Assembly (NCBI RefSeq): GCF_902158555.1
Contig: NZ_CABGGS010000045.1
Coordinates: 124,001-188,000, forward strand
Origin: Klebsiella spallanzanii
Lineage (GTDB): Bacteria; Pseudomonadota; Gammaproteobacteria; Enterobacterales; Enterobacteriaceae
DNA: 64,000 nt
Direction of reading: 5' to 3'
Shown: positions 53,883 to 62,774 of the stretch, piece after piece
Position numbering within the stretch: position 1 is the first letter of the stretch
Layout of the letters: each line of letters opens with the position of its first letter
Program-made: the position numbers and the translations under genes
The notes under the pieces: generated by a model
What the model saw: the letters and a program-made list of their open reading frames with translations, nothing else
The model's database searches: none
Told to the model about the DNA's origin: nothing

Positions 53883-53918
53883 AGTTGTTCACACTTTCGC
53901 AACAAAATAATTGGTTTA

Positions 53919-53947
53919 GTGCGATTATCGCAGTGATGGTGCGATTA
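53919..53947. promoter_or_regulatory. PcaU-like triple operator for the IclR regulator
   Basis: A perfect 13-base palindrome TGCGAT-T-ATCGCA (53920-53932) followed eight bases later by a third copy TGCGAT (53940-53945) in direct orientation. GTGCGATTA is repeated at 53919 and 53939, 20 bases apart (two turns). A palindrome plus one direct copy is the known operator plan of Acinetobacter PcaU. Confidence 0.7.
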
Positions 53948-54035
53948 ACAACCAGTATGGCCGAATTCTGCGTTGTCGCTCTCAGCTTCCACTGAAATAC
54001 TTTCACAACATTCATTTAACAAAATGAGGTTTGAA

Positions 54036-54857
54036 ATGGTCAGTGGATTCACTCAGGTCGTCGCCGTTATCGGCCACCCGATTACCCAGGTTAAATCGCC
54101 GGAGAACTTCAACCGCTACTTCGCTGGCCAGCAGATGGACAGCATCATGATCCCGGTCGATATCGCCCCCGACGCCGTGGCTGATTATCTGAAGACGCTA
54201 CGCGGATGGCACAACATGAGCGGTGTGCTGGTCACCGTTCCGCATAAACAGCGCGCAGCAGCGCTGGTGGATGAGTTAACCCCGCGAGCTCAGCACCTGA
54301 ATGCCGTCAATGTGATCCGCAAGCTGGACGATGGCCGCTTGCAGGGCGATATGCTTGATGGCGTCGGTTTCCAGCTGGCCGCAGAGGCACATGGATTTAG
54401 CGCCAGGGGTAAAAAAGGGCTGCTATCTGGCTGCGGCGGCGTCGGCAGCGCAATCGCATGGGGGCTGTGCGAAGCGGGCATTAGTCAGTTGGCCCTTTTT
54501 GATCAGAATCCCGCCACGCTTCAGCTTTTGCACAACCGGCTGGCCACCCATTTTCCACAGGTTCATCTCACTGACCTGCCCGCAACGCTCGCGGGACTTG
54601 ATTTAGTGGTCAACGGCTCCCCGGCGGGAATGGCCGGTTTTGATCCCTTACCGCTACCGCAGACGCTACTGGAAACGCTCCAGCCATCTACTCACGTCGC
54701 GGACGTAGTAACCGCACCGGTAATAACACCATTACTCACCTTTGCTCAACATCGCGGCTGCATCACCCAGACCGGCCCTGAAATGGCGCTGGCGCAAATG
54801 AAACTGATGGGGCAGTTCATTGGCGCAATCCCGCATGAACCAGGAGCGACGGCATGA
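54036..54857 (+). CDS. Shikimate/quinate dehydrogenase-like oxidoreductase
   Basis: A 273-residue AroE-family enzyme. VIGHPITQVKSPENFN is the substrate loop; TVPHK gives catalytic Lys71 and GDMLDGVGF catalytic Asp108. The NAD(P) loop is SGCGGVGSA, not the usual GAGGA, so cofactor preference may differ from housekeeping AroE. The N-terminal SxS substrate motif is altered (TQVKS), hinting at another substrate. The ATG at 54036 follows GAGG; ATG at 54024 is possible. Overlaps the next gene by ATGA. Confidence 0.85.
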   Translation: MVSGFTQVVAVIGHPITQVKSPENFNRYFAGQQMDSIMIPVDIAPDAVADYLKTLRGWHNMSGVLVTVPHKQRAAALVDELTPRAQHLNAVNVIRKLDDGRLQGDMLDGVGFQLAAEAHGFSARGKKGLLSGCGGVGSAIAWGLCEAGISQLALFDQNPATLQLLHNRLATHFPQVHLTDLPATLAGLDLVVNGSPAGMAGFDPLPLPQTLLETLQPSTHVADVVTAPVITPLLTFAQHRGCITQTGPEMALAQMKLMGQFIGAIPHEPGATA

Positions 54858-56530
54858 AAAGCTGGGATGTCATCGTTATCGGCAGCGGTGCGGCGGGCTT
54901 TGCCGCTGCGGTGACCGCCTGCTGTAAGGGGCTGTCGGTGCTAATGCTGGAAAAAGCACCGCAGTTTGGCGGCACATCGGCGATTTCCGGCGGAGCGGTA
55001 TGGATCCACGATAGCGATCAGGCGCGCAAAATGGCCAGAAGCGGCAGCCCACAGAAGATCGAAACCTATCTGCAAACGATTATCGGCGAGGCAAATTATC
55101 GTCAGGATCTGGTCGATGCTTTTATCCACTCTGGCCGCGAAGCGCTGGCGTTTCTTGAAAAAGAGGGAGCGGTGAAATACAGCCTGCGTCCGCTCTCCCC
55201 GGATTATTATCCGGACGAGCCCGGTGCCGTTGATGCCGGGCGGGCGCTGGAGGTAGTGGAGTATGACGGGCGTGAGCTGGGGGAACATTTTCGCGACCTC
55301 CGCTCTCCCCCGCCGGGAATGATGCTGTTTGGCGGGATGATGGTTAATCGCGTTGATATCCAGCACTTTCTTGATATACGCCGATCTCTACGCTCGTTAT
55401 CGCACTGTAGCAAGCTGCTGCTGCGCTTCGGCCGCGACCGCCTCAAGCACCATCGCGGTACCCGTTTGGCAATGGGCAACGCGCTGGTTGCCCGCATGGC
55501 AACGCTCGCCTTTCGCAAAGGCATGGTGCTAAAGCTTAACGTTAACGTGCTTGCGCTGACCGAACGCGATGGCGAAGTGACGGGCGTTGAAATTGAACAT
55601 GATGGGCAAAAGCAGACTTTTGAAGCGCGCTGCGGCGTAGTTCTGGCTGCAGGTGGTTTTGCCGCAGGCAAGCTGGCAGAACGCTACCGCCCCAATACTC
55701 ACGAGCATTACACCATGTCGCCAGCCACCAACGACGGTGCTGCGCTGCGTCTTGGTAGCGCGGTAAATGCCCGTGAAGGCGCTGACCTGCCGTCTAACTT
55801 TTTCTGGGCGCCAGTCTCGATTTTACATCGACCGGACGGCACGCAGGAGCGCTTCCCGCATCTTGTCACTGACCGCGCCAAACCCGGCATTATCGCCGTC
55901 AACCAGCGCGCGGTGCGCTTCGTCAATGAATCAAACTCTTATCACCACTTTGCCAGCGCCATGCAAAGCCGGGCAGAAAACGCGCCTTGCTTTTTGCTTT
56001 GCGATGCGCAGGCCATGAAACGCTACGGCCTTGGCCTGGCGCGCCCTGCCCCGGTAAATAACGATGCCCTGGTAAAAGCTGGCTATCTGCACAAAGCCAA
56101 TACCCTGGCGGAACTTGCGCAGCAGCTTGGGCTGGATCCGCAAACGCTCGGCGAGACGGTGGCACGCTATAACCGCGATGCCGCAGCGGGAGTTGATCCA
56201 GAGTTCGCCAAAGGCGGCAACAGCTATAACCGCGCAATGGGCGACCCCGGCCACCAGCCAAACGCCTGTAACGCACCGCTAACGAACGCGCCATTTTATG
56301 CCGTTACGCTCTATACCGGCGATCTCGGTACTTCGCGCGGGCTGGTCACTACCGCCGATGCCCAGGTCATCAATCAGCAGGGCCAACCGATTAAAGGCCT
56401 CTATGCCGTCGGCAACGATATGGATTCGATAATGGCCGGAACCTATCCCGGCCCCGGAATCACCCTCGGCCCGGCGCTGACCTTCGGCTATCTCTCAGCC
56501 AGCCATATGGCGCAACAACACGCACTGTAA
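54854..56530 (+). CDS. FAD-dependent dehydrogenase, KstD/fumarate-reductase flavoprotein family (copy 1)
   Basis: A 558-residue flavoprotein. The dinucleotide fold is DVIVIGSGAAGFAAAV (5-20), followed by EKAPQFGGTSAISGGAVWI, and the C-terminal FAD site GLYAVGNDMDSIMAGTYPGPGITLGPALTFG. This is the plan of 3-ketosteroid-1-dehydrogenases and related enzymes that add or remove a C=C bond next to a carbonyl. No haem or covalent-FMN domain and no signal peptide, so soluble. Translationally coupled to the AroE-like gene. Paralogue of the gene at 56875. Confidence 0.85.
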   Translation: MKSWDVIVIGSGAAGFAAAVTACCKGLSVLMLEKAPQFGGTSAISGGAVWIHDSDQARKMARSGSPQKIETYLQTIIGEANYRQDLVDAFIHSGREALAFLEKEGAVKYSLRPLSPDYYPDEPGAVDAGRALEVVEYDGRELGEHFRDLRSPPPGMMLFGGMMVNRVDIQHFLDIRRSLRSLSHCSKLLLRFGRDRLKHHRGTRLAMGNALVARMATLAFRKGMVLKLNVNVLALTERDGEVTGVEIEHDGQKQTFEARCGVVLAAGGFAAGKLAERYRPNTHEHYTMSPATNDGAALRLGSAVNAREGADLPSNFFWAPVSILHRPDGTQERFPHLVTDRAKPGIIAVNQRAVRFVNESNSYHHFASAMQSRAENAPCFLLCDAQAMKRYGLGLARPAPVNNDALVKAGYLHKANTLAELAQQLGLDPQTLGETVARYNRDAAAGVDPEFAKGGNSYNRAMGDPGHQPNACNAPLTNAPFYAVTLYTGDLGTSRGLVTTADAQVINQQGQPIKGLYAVGNDMDSIMAGTYPGPGITLGPALTFGYLSASHMAQQHAL

Positions 56531-56543
56531 ACAGGAGAACACC

Positions 56544-56864
56544 ATGATCTATGAAAAACGCACCTACACCATCAATCCGCTGAAAATGGCTGACTGGCTG
56601 GCGCTATATAAAAGCGATGCCTATGCCGTTCAGACCGAACACCTCGGCAAACTCATCGGCTTTTTCTTTACCGAAATTGGGGTGGTCAATCAGGTAGTGC
56701 ACATCTGGGCCTACGAAAGCCTCGACGATCGTCTGGTGCGCCGCACACGGATGGCACAAGACGAGCGCTGGCTGACTTTCTCGCGTAAAAACCGCGAACT
56801 GGCCGCCGTTGAACGCCTGGAATCGGTTCTCATGCGCCCCACTGATTTTTCACCACTGCAATAA
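56544..56864 (+). CDS. NIPSNAP-family small protein
   Basis: A 106-residue protein of the NIPSNAP/dimeric alpha-beta barrel type (MIYEKRTYTINPLKMADW, LGFFFTEIG-like segment, VVHIWAYESLDDRLVRR). These proteins often sit in catabolic operons; a catalytic role is uncertain. It lies 13 bases after the first flavoprotein gene and 10 before the second, clearly within one operon. AGGAG precedes the start. Confidence 0.85.
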   Translation: MIYEKRTYTINPLKMADWLALYKSDAYAVQTEHLGKLIGFFFTEIGVVNQVVHIWAYESLDDRLVRRTRMAQDERWLTFSRKNRELAAVERLESVLMRPTDFSPLQ

Positions 56865-56874
56865 GGAGCCAGAC

Positions 56875-58578
56875 ATGAGCGGGCAGATGAACGTGGATGT
56901 TCTGGTGGTCGGCTCCGGCGCGGCAGGGCTCTCTGCCGCCGTCACCGCCGCGCTGGGCGGCGCCAGCGTGCTGGTTGCGGAAAAAGAGTCGGTGATTGGC
57001 GGCACCAGCGCGTGGTCCGGCGGATGGCTGTGGATCCCGCACAATCCGCTGGCGCGCGAGGAAGGTATTGAAGAAGAACCAGATGCACCGCTCACCTATC
57101 TTCGGCATGAAATGGATGGGCAACCTGCCGACGCTCGCCTGCTTACCTTCTTGCAGCACGGACCGGAGATGATCGACTTTTTCCGCCGCCACACCGCGGT
57201 GCAATTTCTTTCCGGCAGCAAAATGCCCGACTTTCATAACTCGCCCGGTTATGCGCAGGGCGGCCGCTCGGTTACGGCGCAGCCTTTTGATGGCCGCCTG
57301 CTCGGCGACTGGCTACATCGTCTGCGCCCGCCGCTGGAGATCATCAGTCTTGCCGGGATGGGGATTGCCGGCGGCACGGATATGGCGCACTTTTTTAACG
57401 CGACCCGATCGCCACGCTCGGCGCTATATGCAACCCGTCGCCTGTTACGCCACGGCTGGCAGCGGCTTCGCGCCGGGCGTGGTCAGCACCTGGTTAACGG
57501 CAATGCGCTGGTTGCTCGCCTGCTACGCTCGGCGCTGGACGCGGGCGTTCACTTTCAACTGAATGCACCGGTAGAACGGCTTCTCACCGCCGGTAGCAGC
57601 GTTGAAGGCGCGGTATTGCGCAGCGACAGCGGTGAAATAGACGTTCGCGCCGGGGCGGTAATCCTCGCCTGCGGCGGTTTTCCTCACGACAGGCAGCGTC
57701 TGGCGCAAAATGTGCCGCACGCCGCCAGCGGCTATGGTCACTTCTCCGCCGCGCCGCCGGGTAATCAGGGCGATGGCATTCGGCTCGGCGAATCAGCTGG
57801 AGGGCAGTTTGATGGCTCGCTCAGGCATGCTATGGCCTGGGCTCCGGTCTCGCGCGTGACGCTTGCCAGCGGCCTGCAACTGGTATTCCCACATCTGGTT
57901 GAACGTGCCAAACCCGGCTTTATAGCCGTTTTGCCCAGTGGCGAGCGCTTCACCAATGAGGCCAACTCCTATCACGATTTTATTGCCGCCCTACTGGAAG
58001 CAACACCGCCTGGCGAAACGCCGCAGGCCTGGCTGATCGCAGACAGTCGTGCGCTGCACCGCTATGGGTTAGGCCACGCGCGCCCCTTCCCCTTTTCACC
58101 GGCAGCCTGGTTACGAACCGGCTACCTGCAAAGCGGCGAAACGCTGGAGGCGCTGGCACAACAATGTGCAATCGATCCACGGCAGTTAACGGAAACGGTG
58201 GCCCGCTTTAACGGCTTCGCCAGCAAAGGAGAAGACGAGGATTTTCATCGCGGCGCGTCGGCATACAACCGTGCGCAAGGTGATGCCAGCCACTCTCCCC
58301 ACCCAACGCTTGGAAAACTCAACCACGCACCTTTTTATGCGGTACGCATTCTCCCAGGCTCATTGGGCTCTTTTAGTGGATTAAAAACCGATGAACACGC
58401 ACGGGTTCTGGATGCCCGACAGCAGCCTATTTCGGGTCTTTACGCTATCGGTAACGATATGTCGAGCGTGATGCAGGGATTCTATCCCAGCGGCGGTATC
58501 ACGCTTGGACCGGCCATGACCTTCGGCTATCTGGTCGGTAAAAATCTAGCCGAAAACATAAATAAAACAATGCAGTAA
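56875..58578 (+). CDS. FAD-dependent dehydrogenase, KstD/fumarate-reductase flavoprotein family (copy 2)
   Basis: A 567-residue paralogue of the enzyme at 54854. VDVLVVGSGAAGLSAAV, EKESVIGGTSAWSGGWLWIP, NGNALVARLL and GLYAIGNDMSSVMQGFYPSGGITLGPAMTFG match block by block. The start at 56875 follows AAGGAG; an earlier frame runs through the NIPSNAP gene. Two such enzymes side by side suggest two successive ring desaturations. Confidence 0.85.
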   Translation: MSGQMNVDVLVVGSGAAGLSAAVTAALGGASVLVAEKESVIGGTSAWSGGWLWIPHNPLAREEGIEEEPDAPLTYLRHEMDGQPADARLLTFLQHGPEMIDFFRRHTAVQFLSGSKMPDFHNSPGYAQGGRSVTAQPFDGRLLGDWLHRLRPPLEIISLAGMGIAGGTDMAHFFNATRSPRSALYATRRLLRHGWQRLRAGRGQHLVNGNALVARLLRSALDAGVHFQLNAPVERLLTAGSSVEGAVLRSDSGEIDVRAGAVILACGGFPHDRQRLAQNVPHAASGYGHFSAAPPGNQGDGIRLGESAGGQFDGSLRHAMAWAPVSRVTLASGLQLVFPHLVERAKPGFIAVLPSGERFTNEANSYHDFIAALLEATPPGETPQAWLIADSRALHRYGLGHARPFPFSPAAWLRTGYLQSGETLEALAQQCAIDPRQLTETVARFNGFASKGEDEDFHRGASAYNRAQGDASHSPHPTLGKLNHAPFYAVRILPGSLGSFSGLKTDEHARVLDARQQPISGLYAIGNDMSSVMQGFYPSGGITLGPAMTFGYLVGKNLAENINKTMQ

Positions 58579-58642
58579 AACATCTTACCAGGGACGGCAA
58601 TACACATAACAACAACCACCTGCAACTGTACTGGAGTCCTTT

Positions 58643-59461
58643 ATGAACATGCGAACCCTGTCACTCGCCGCGCTTACCTTACTCGACGTCCCGCCACCGG
58701 AACAGGTGCGGATTGCGGCACAAACCGGATTCACCCACGTTGGCCTGCGCCTGCTTCCCGCAACGCCTTCCGATCCGGATTACGACATGCTCGGCGATAC
58801 CACCGCCGTCCGCGACACCCTGGCGGCACTGATGGAAACCGGCATCCGCGTCTCAGACGTTGAGATAGTCCGTCTGACGCCAGACTTTTCATTGGACGCT
58901 CGTTTGCAGCGTTTCCTTAATACCGCCGCACGCCTTGGCGCAAAACAGGTTCTGGTCGCCGGCAACGATGATAACCGGGCGCGCAGCGCGGAAAATCTCG
59001 CCCGCCTTGCCGAAGCCGGTCAGGAGTATGGCTTAACCATGAACCTGGAACCGATGCCCTGGACCCACCTGCGCACCATCGCCGAGGCGCAGGCGCTGAT
59101 TAACGCCAGCGGCCGCTCGGATATCGGTATTTTGATTGACGCAATTCACTTCTGGCGGGCGGGCGAGTCCCTTTCTACGCTTGCCACGCTGCCGCAAAAT
59201 TGCCTCAACTACATGCAGCTTTGCGATGCCTCACCGCAGATACCTATTGATGAGCAAGAGCTGATTTACCAGGCCCGCGCCGCGCGCCAGGTGCCCGGCG
59301 AAGGAGGGCTCGACCTGCACGGTCTGATGGCAGCGCTGCCGGCTACGCTACCGGTTTCTCTTGAAGTTCCACTCAGCGGCGACCGCGGCGCATTACCTGC
59401 GCTCGCTCGTGCCCAGTTGCTGTTTAACGCCGCGCAGTCCTACCTGCGCCCTTGCGCATAA
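58643..59461 (+). CDS. Sugar-phosphate-isomerase-type TIM-barrel protein
   Basis: A 272-residue AP-endonuclease-2-like TIM barrel of the xylose-isomerase superfamily. Metal-site residues appear in MNLEPMPW, GILIDAIHFWRAG, CDASPQ and SLEVPLSGDRG. Members isomerise or dehydrate sugars and inositols; some are 3-dehydroshikimate dehydratases, which would fit the cluster. Reaction is not provable by eye. GGAG precedes the ATG at 58643. Confidence 0.75.
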   Translation: MNMRTLSLAALTLLDVPPPEQVRIAAQTGFTHVGLRLLPATPSDPDYDMLGDTTAVRDTLAALMETGIRVSDVEIVRLTPDFSLDARLQRFLNTAARLGAKQVLVAGNDDNRARSAENLARLAEAGQEYGLTMNLEPMPWTHLRTIAEAQALINASGRSDIGILIDAIHFWRAGESLSTLATLPQNCLNYMQLCDASPQIPIDEQELIYQARAARQVPGEGGLDLHGLMAALPATLPVSLEVPLSGDRGALPALARAQLLFNAAQSYLRPCA

Positions 59462-59471
59462 GGAGCGTCCC

Positions 59472-60836
59472 ATGACACAGACTCAACGCCTGGACGTCAG
59501 GGAATTAATTAACGCCAATCCGCTCAGCCGCTTTCAGAAGCTGGTGGTATTTTTAGGCTTTTGCGTGATTGCGCTGGACGGTTTTGATATCGCCATCATG
59601 GGATTTATCGCCCCAACGCTCAAGCAGGAGTGGGGAGTCAGCAACCATGAACTCGGCTTCGTCATTAGCGCCGCGCTGATAGGCCTGGCACTGGGCGCTA
59701 TTTTTTCCGGGCCGCTCGCCGACTGTCTTGGGCGGAAGAAAATCATCATTAATAGCGTTTTCTTCTTCGGCTTCTGGACCATCGCCACTGCCCTTTCACA
59801 AAATATCGAACAGATGGTGTTCTTTCGCTTTATGACCGGACTGGGATTAGGCGCCGCAATGCCAAACATAGGTACCCTGGTGTCGGAATATGCGCCAGAG
59901 CGCCAGCGCTCGTTTCTGATTACTATAATTTTTTGCGGCTTCACCTTTGGCGCAGCGGCGGGCGGTTTTTCCGCATCCTGGCTTATCCCACAGTTTGGTT
60001 GGCACTCCCTGATGCTGCTCGGCGGTATCCTTCCGCTGCTCTTTGCTCCGGTACTGATCTGGCTGTTACCGGAATCGGTGCGTTTTCTGGTGGTTAAGCG
60101 TGCGCCAGCCGAACGCATTCGCACAATTTTGCAACGGCTCTATCCCGGGAAAATCGCCGATGATGCTGAGTTCAGCCTCCCGACGCAGCCCGTCCAGACA
60201 AATGCAATGCGTATTGTGCTCTCTCGCCAGTATCGCTTCGGCTCGATGATGCTATGGCTGGTCTACTTTATGGGGCTTTTTTTGGTCTATCTCCTTGGCA
60301 GCTGGCTACCGACGTTGGTGAAAGAGGTGGGATTAACGGTCAGCCAGGCGGCGGTGATGACGGCTATGTACCAGGCGGGCGGAACCATTGGTTCGCTGTT
60401 TGCAGGCTGGCTAATGGATCGGATCAACCCGCATCGGGCACTTGGGCTAATTTACGCGGTTGGCGGCCTGTTTACGATGGCGATGGGCTATGCGGCGGCA
60501 AGCTTTGCGCTCATCTGCCTGCTGGCGTTTATCAGCGGAGCCTGCCTGAACGGAGCGAATACCGGTATGAACGCGCTCTCCGCCCGCTATTACCCTACAG
60601 AAGCGCGAGCCACCGGCTCCAGTTGGATGCACGGCGTTGGCCGTATGGGCGCTATTCTCAGCGCTTTTGCCGGTGCTGAAATGCTGGCATTGAATCTCAG
60701 CTTCGAAAGCGTTTTCCTGATCCTTGGTATTCCTGCCGCAATTACCGTTGCCGGTCTGGCAGCCAAAGGGATATTTGCTGCCGATCCGTCGCCAAAATCA
60801 TCATCCTCAACGACGGTAATCAGAAGTACACCGTAA
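59472..60836 (+). CDS. Aromatic-acid:H+ symporter, MFS AAHS family
   Basis: A 454-residue MFS transporter with 12 spans. VIALDGFDIAIMGFIAPTLKQEWG in the first span is the AAHS signature with the essential Asp; GPLADCLGRKKIIINS is the loop 2-3 motif. Relatives (PcaK, BenK, MhpT, shikimate and quinate carriers) import aromatic or alicyclic acids. The start at 59472 follows AAGGAG. Last gene of the IclR-controlled operon, 10 bases after the TIM-barrel gene. Confidence 0.9.
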   Translation: MTQTQRLDVRELINANPLSRFQKLVVFLGFCVIALDGFDIAIMGFIAPTLKQEWGVSNHELGFVISAALIGLALGAIFSGPLADCLGRKKIIINSVFFFGFWTIATALSQNIEQMVFFRFMTGLGLGAAMPNIGTLVSEYAPERQRSFLITIIFCGFTFGAAAGGFSASWLIPQFGWHSLMLLGGILPLLFAPVLIWLLPESVRFLVVKRAPAERIRTILQRLYPGKIADDAEFSLPTQPVQTNAMRIVLSRQYRFGSMMLWLVYFMGLFLVYLLGSWLPTLVKEVGLTVSQAAVMTAMYQAGGTIGSLFAGWLMDRINPHRALGLIYAVGGLFTMAMGYAAASFALICLLAFISGACLNGANTGMNALSARYYPTEARATGSSWMHGVGRMGAILSAFAGAEMLALNLSFESVFLILGIPAAITVAGLAAKGIFAADPSPKSSSSTTVIRSTP

Positions 60837-61284
60837 CATCAACTCCGCCTGAAAGTGGCTGATACCACCGGGTTATCTACTCGGTGGTTTTCATTGGGCA
60901 GACTCGAGTTCTTCCGCACAAAAAAAGAAAATAAATTTCATTAAATTATTAAATGAAAAATTAAAACCTAATGCATTATCGATTCACTTCACAATTTCTT
61001 GCATAAAAGCACCATATTCAATCAGCATGAAAAATACTTAAAGTATCAATAAACTAATTAATGACCTTATCAATCAATTCAATTTGATGGTTGAGGATTT
61101 ACAAACCACAGCACAATCTTTTTCATTTTTCGATCCCCCTCCCATATTCAGAAATTAAATTTCACACAACCATTGAAATGAAATAATTATTTCCATATGT
61201 TCTAGCCAACATTCAGGATTAAGGTTGTGCCGGCGGAGCTGGCGCTGAGGTCCTTAACTTGTCCCCCCGACAAAGGAATAGACC
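60837..61284. promoter_or_regulatory. Terminator and promoter region between the MFS and GPH transporter genes
   Basis: About 450 bases. A terminator ACCACCG / CGGTGGT with TTTT at 60864-60891 ends the cluster. The AT-rich remainder has a perfect 14-base palindrome GAAATAATTATTTC (61180-61193), about 90 bases before the next start, a possible operator. AAAGGAAT precedes the ATG at 61285. Confidence 0.55.
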
Positions 61285-62685
61285 ATGAGTGAACAGCAGA
61301 TCATTCTCTCTCCCGCTGCAGTACGCGGCGATAAGCTAACCTGGACGACCCGCATTGCTTATGGCGGCGGCGATACCGCCTGTAACGTTGTTTTTGGCAT
61401 GATTGGTACTGTACTAACCCTGTTCTATACCGATTATGTCGGTATCAGCATCGCCACCGTTGGCCTGGTAATGCTGATCTCGCGTATGTTCGACGGCGTG
61501 TCCGACGTGATAATGGGGCTGATGGTTGAACGCACAAACTCCCGCTGGGGTAAATCACGCCCCTGGCTGCTGTGGATGAGCATCCCCTATGCTGTATCGG
61601 CGATTCTGCTGTTTACCGTGCCACAGACCACAGGCACCCTGCAGTTCCTCTATCTTCTGGTGGCCTATAACTTCTGTACCACCGTGTGCTACACCGCAAT
61701 CAACCTCCCCTACGGCAGCCTTTCCGCCATGATGACCCGCTCATCCTGGGAACGCGATATGCTGAGTATCACCCGCATGTCGATGTCGCCATTTGGTCGT
61801 ATTCTCGCCGTGGCCTGCACGTTGCCGCTGGTGAAATACTTCGGCGACGATCAGGCTGCATGGATCAAAACCATGGCTATCTGGGCTTTTCTGGCCCTGC
61901 TGCTGTTACTGTTTTGCTTCTATAAATGCGAAGAGAAAGTCGTTATCAAAGCGCGCGAAAAGCAGGGTAACGTGCCGGTAAAAACCCAGCTTTCCGCACT
62001 CTTCAGGAACCAGTACTTCTGGGCCAGCGCAATTCTGTGGACCGCTCAGAGCGTTTATTACACCGTAGTCGGTATCGCTCTGCCTTATTACTGCCGCTAC
62101 GTGCTCGGCGACGACACTTTCTACAGCTCTATTTTCGTTGCTGAAACCGCCTGCATCATTATTTTCACCTTCCTCAGCTCTGTCCCCATCCGCAAGTACG
62201 GTAAGCGCAACGTTGCCCTCTGCGGCATTGTTCTGGCGACCATTGGTCAGGTGCTGTTCATGTTCAATTCCAACGACTACCACTGGGCGCTGGCAAACGC
62301 GATTATTCGCGGAATCGGCTTCGCTCCGCTAAATGCCGTGCTGTTCGGCTTCTGCGGCGATGCCGTCGAATTCGGTCAATGGAAAACCCGCGTCAGACAG
62401 GAAGGGATGATATTTTCCGCAGGTTCCGTCGGGACGAAACTCGGCGCGGGCGTTGCTGCCGCAGTTATCTCTGGCCTGTTAAGCATAGCGGGCTACGTCA
62501 GCTCCAGCAGCGGCTCCGGCGTTCAGCCGCAGAGCGCTATCGACATGATTAACAATGTTTATCTCTATGGTTCTTTCTTCCTGTGGATTGTGGTCATCAT
62601 CACCCTGCTGTTTTACCGGCTGGACAAGCAATACCCGCAGATTATGCAAGAGCTGAAAGAACGCGAAGCCCGCGGAGAAATGTAA
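61285..62685 (+). CDS. Glycoside/hexuronide:cation symporter, GPH (MelB) family
   Basis: A 466-residue symporter with 12 spans. SRMFDGVSDVIMGLM carries two Asp (D70, D74) at the cation site of MelB-type carriers, and NSRWGKSRPWLLW the following conserved loop. The end is a charged cytoplasmic tail. Substrate is a sugar, glycoside or uronic acid, unresolved. First of a two-gene unit with a Gfo/Idh/MocA oxidoreductase. Confidence 0.9.
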   Translation: MSEQQIILSPAAVRGDKLTWTTRIAYGGGDTACNVVFGMIGTVLTLFYTDYVGISIATVGLVMLISRMFDGVSDVIMGLMVERTNSRWGKSRPWLLWMSIPYAVSAILLFTVPQTTGTLQFLYLLVAYNFCTTVCYTAINLPYGSLSAMMTRSSWERDMLSITRMSMSPFGRILAVACTLPLVKYFGDDQAAWIKTMAIWAFLALLLLLFCFYKCEEKVVIKAREKQGNVPVKTQLSALFRNQYFWASAILWTAQSVYYTVVGIALPYYCRYVLGDDTFYSSIFVAETACIIIFTFLSSVPIRKYGKRNVALCGIVLATIGQVLFMFNSNDYHWALANAIIRGIGFAPLNAVLFGFCGDAVEFGQWKTRVRQEGMIFSAGSVGTKLGAGVAAAVISGLLSIAGYVSSSSGSGVQPQSAIDMINNVYLYGSFFLWIVVIITLLFYRLDKQYPQIMQELKEREARGEM

Positions 62686-62699
62686 AACCGCAAAATCAC

Positions 62700-62722
62700 A
62701 CCCGCGCTCGTCGAGCGTGGGT
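62700..62722 (+). repeat. Intercistronic stem-loop GPH-oxidoreductase
   Basis: Ten-pair stem ACCCGCGCTC / GAGCGTGGGT (one G-T pair) with loop GTC and no T-run; probably an mRNA stability element. Confidence 0.6.
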
Positions 62723-62774
62723 ATACAGAAGAACATCTGAAATCCGTAGTATCTATATAAAGGAGAGCACTATC

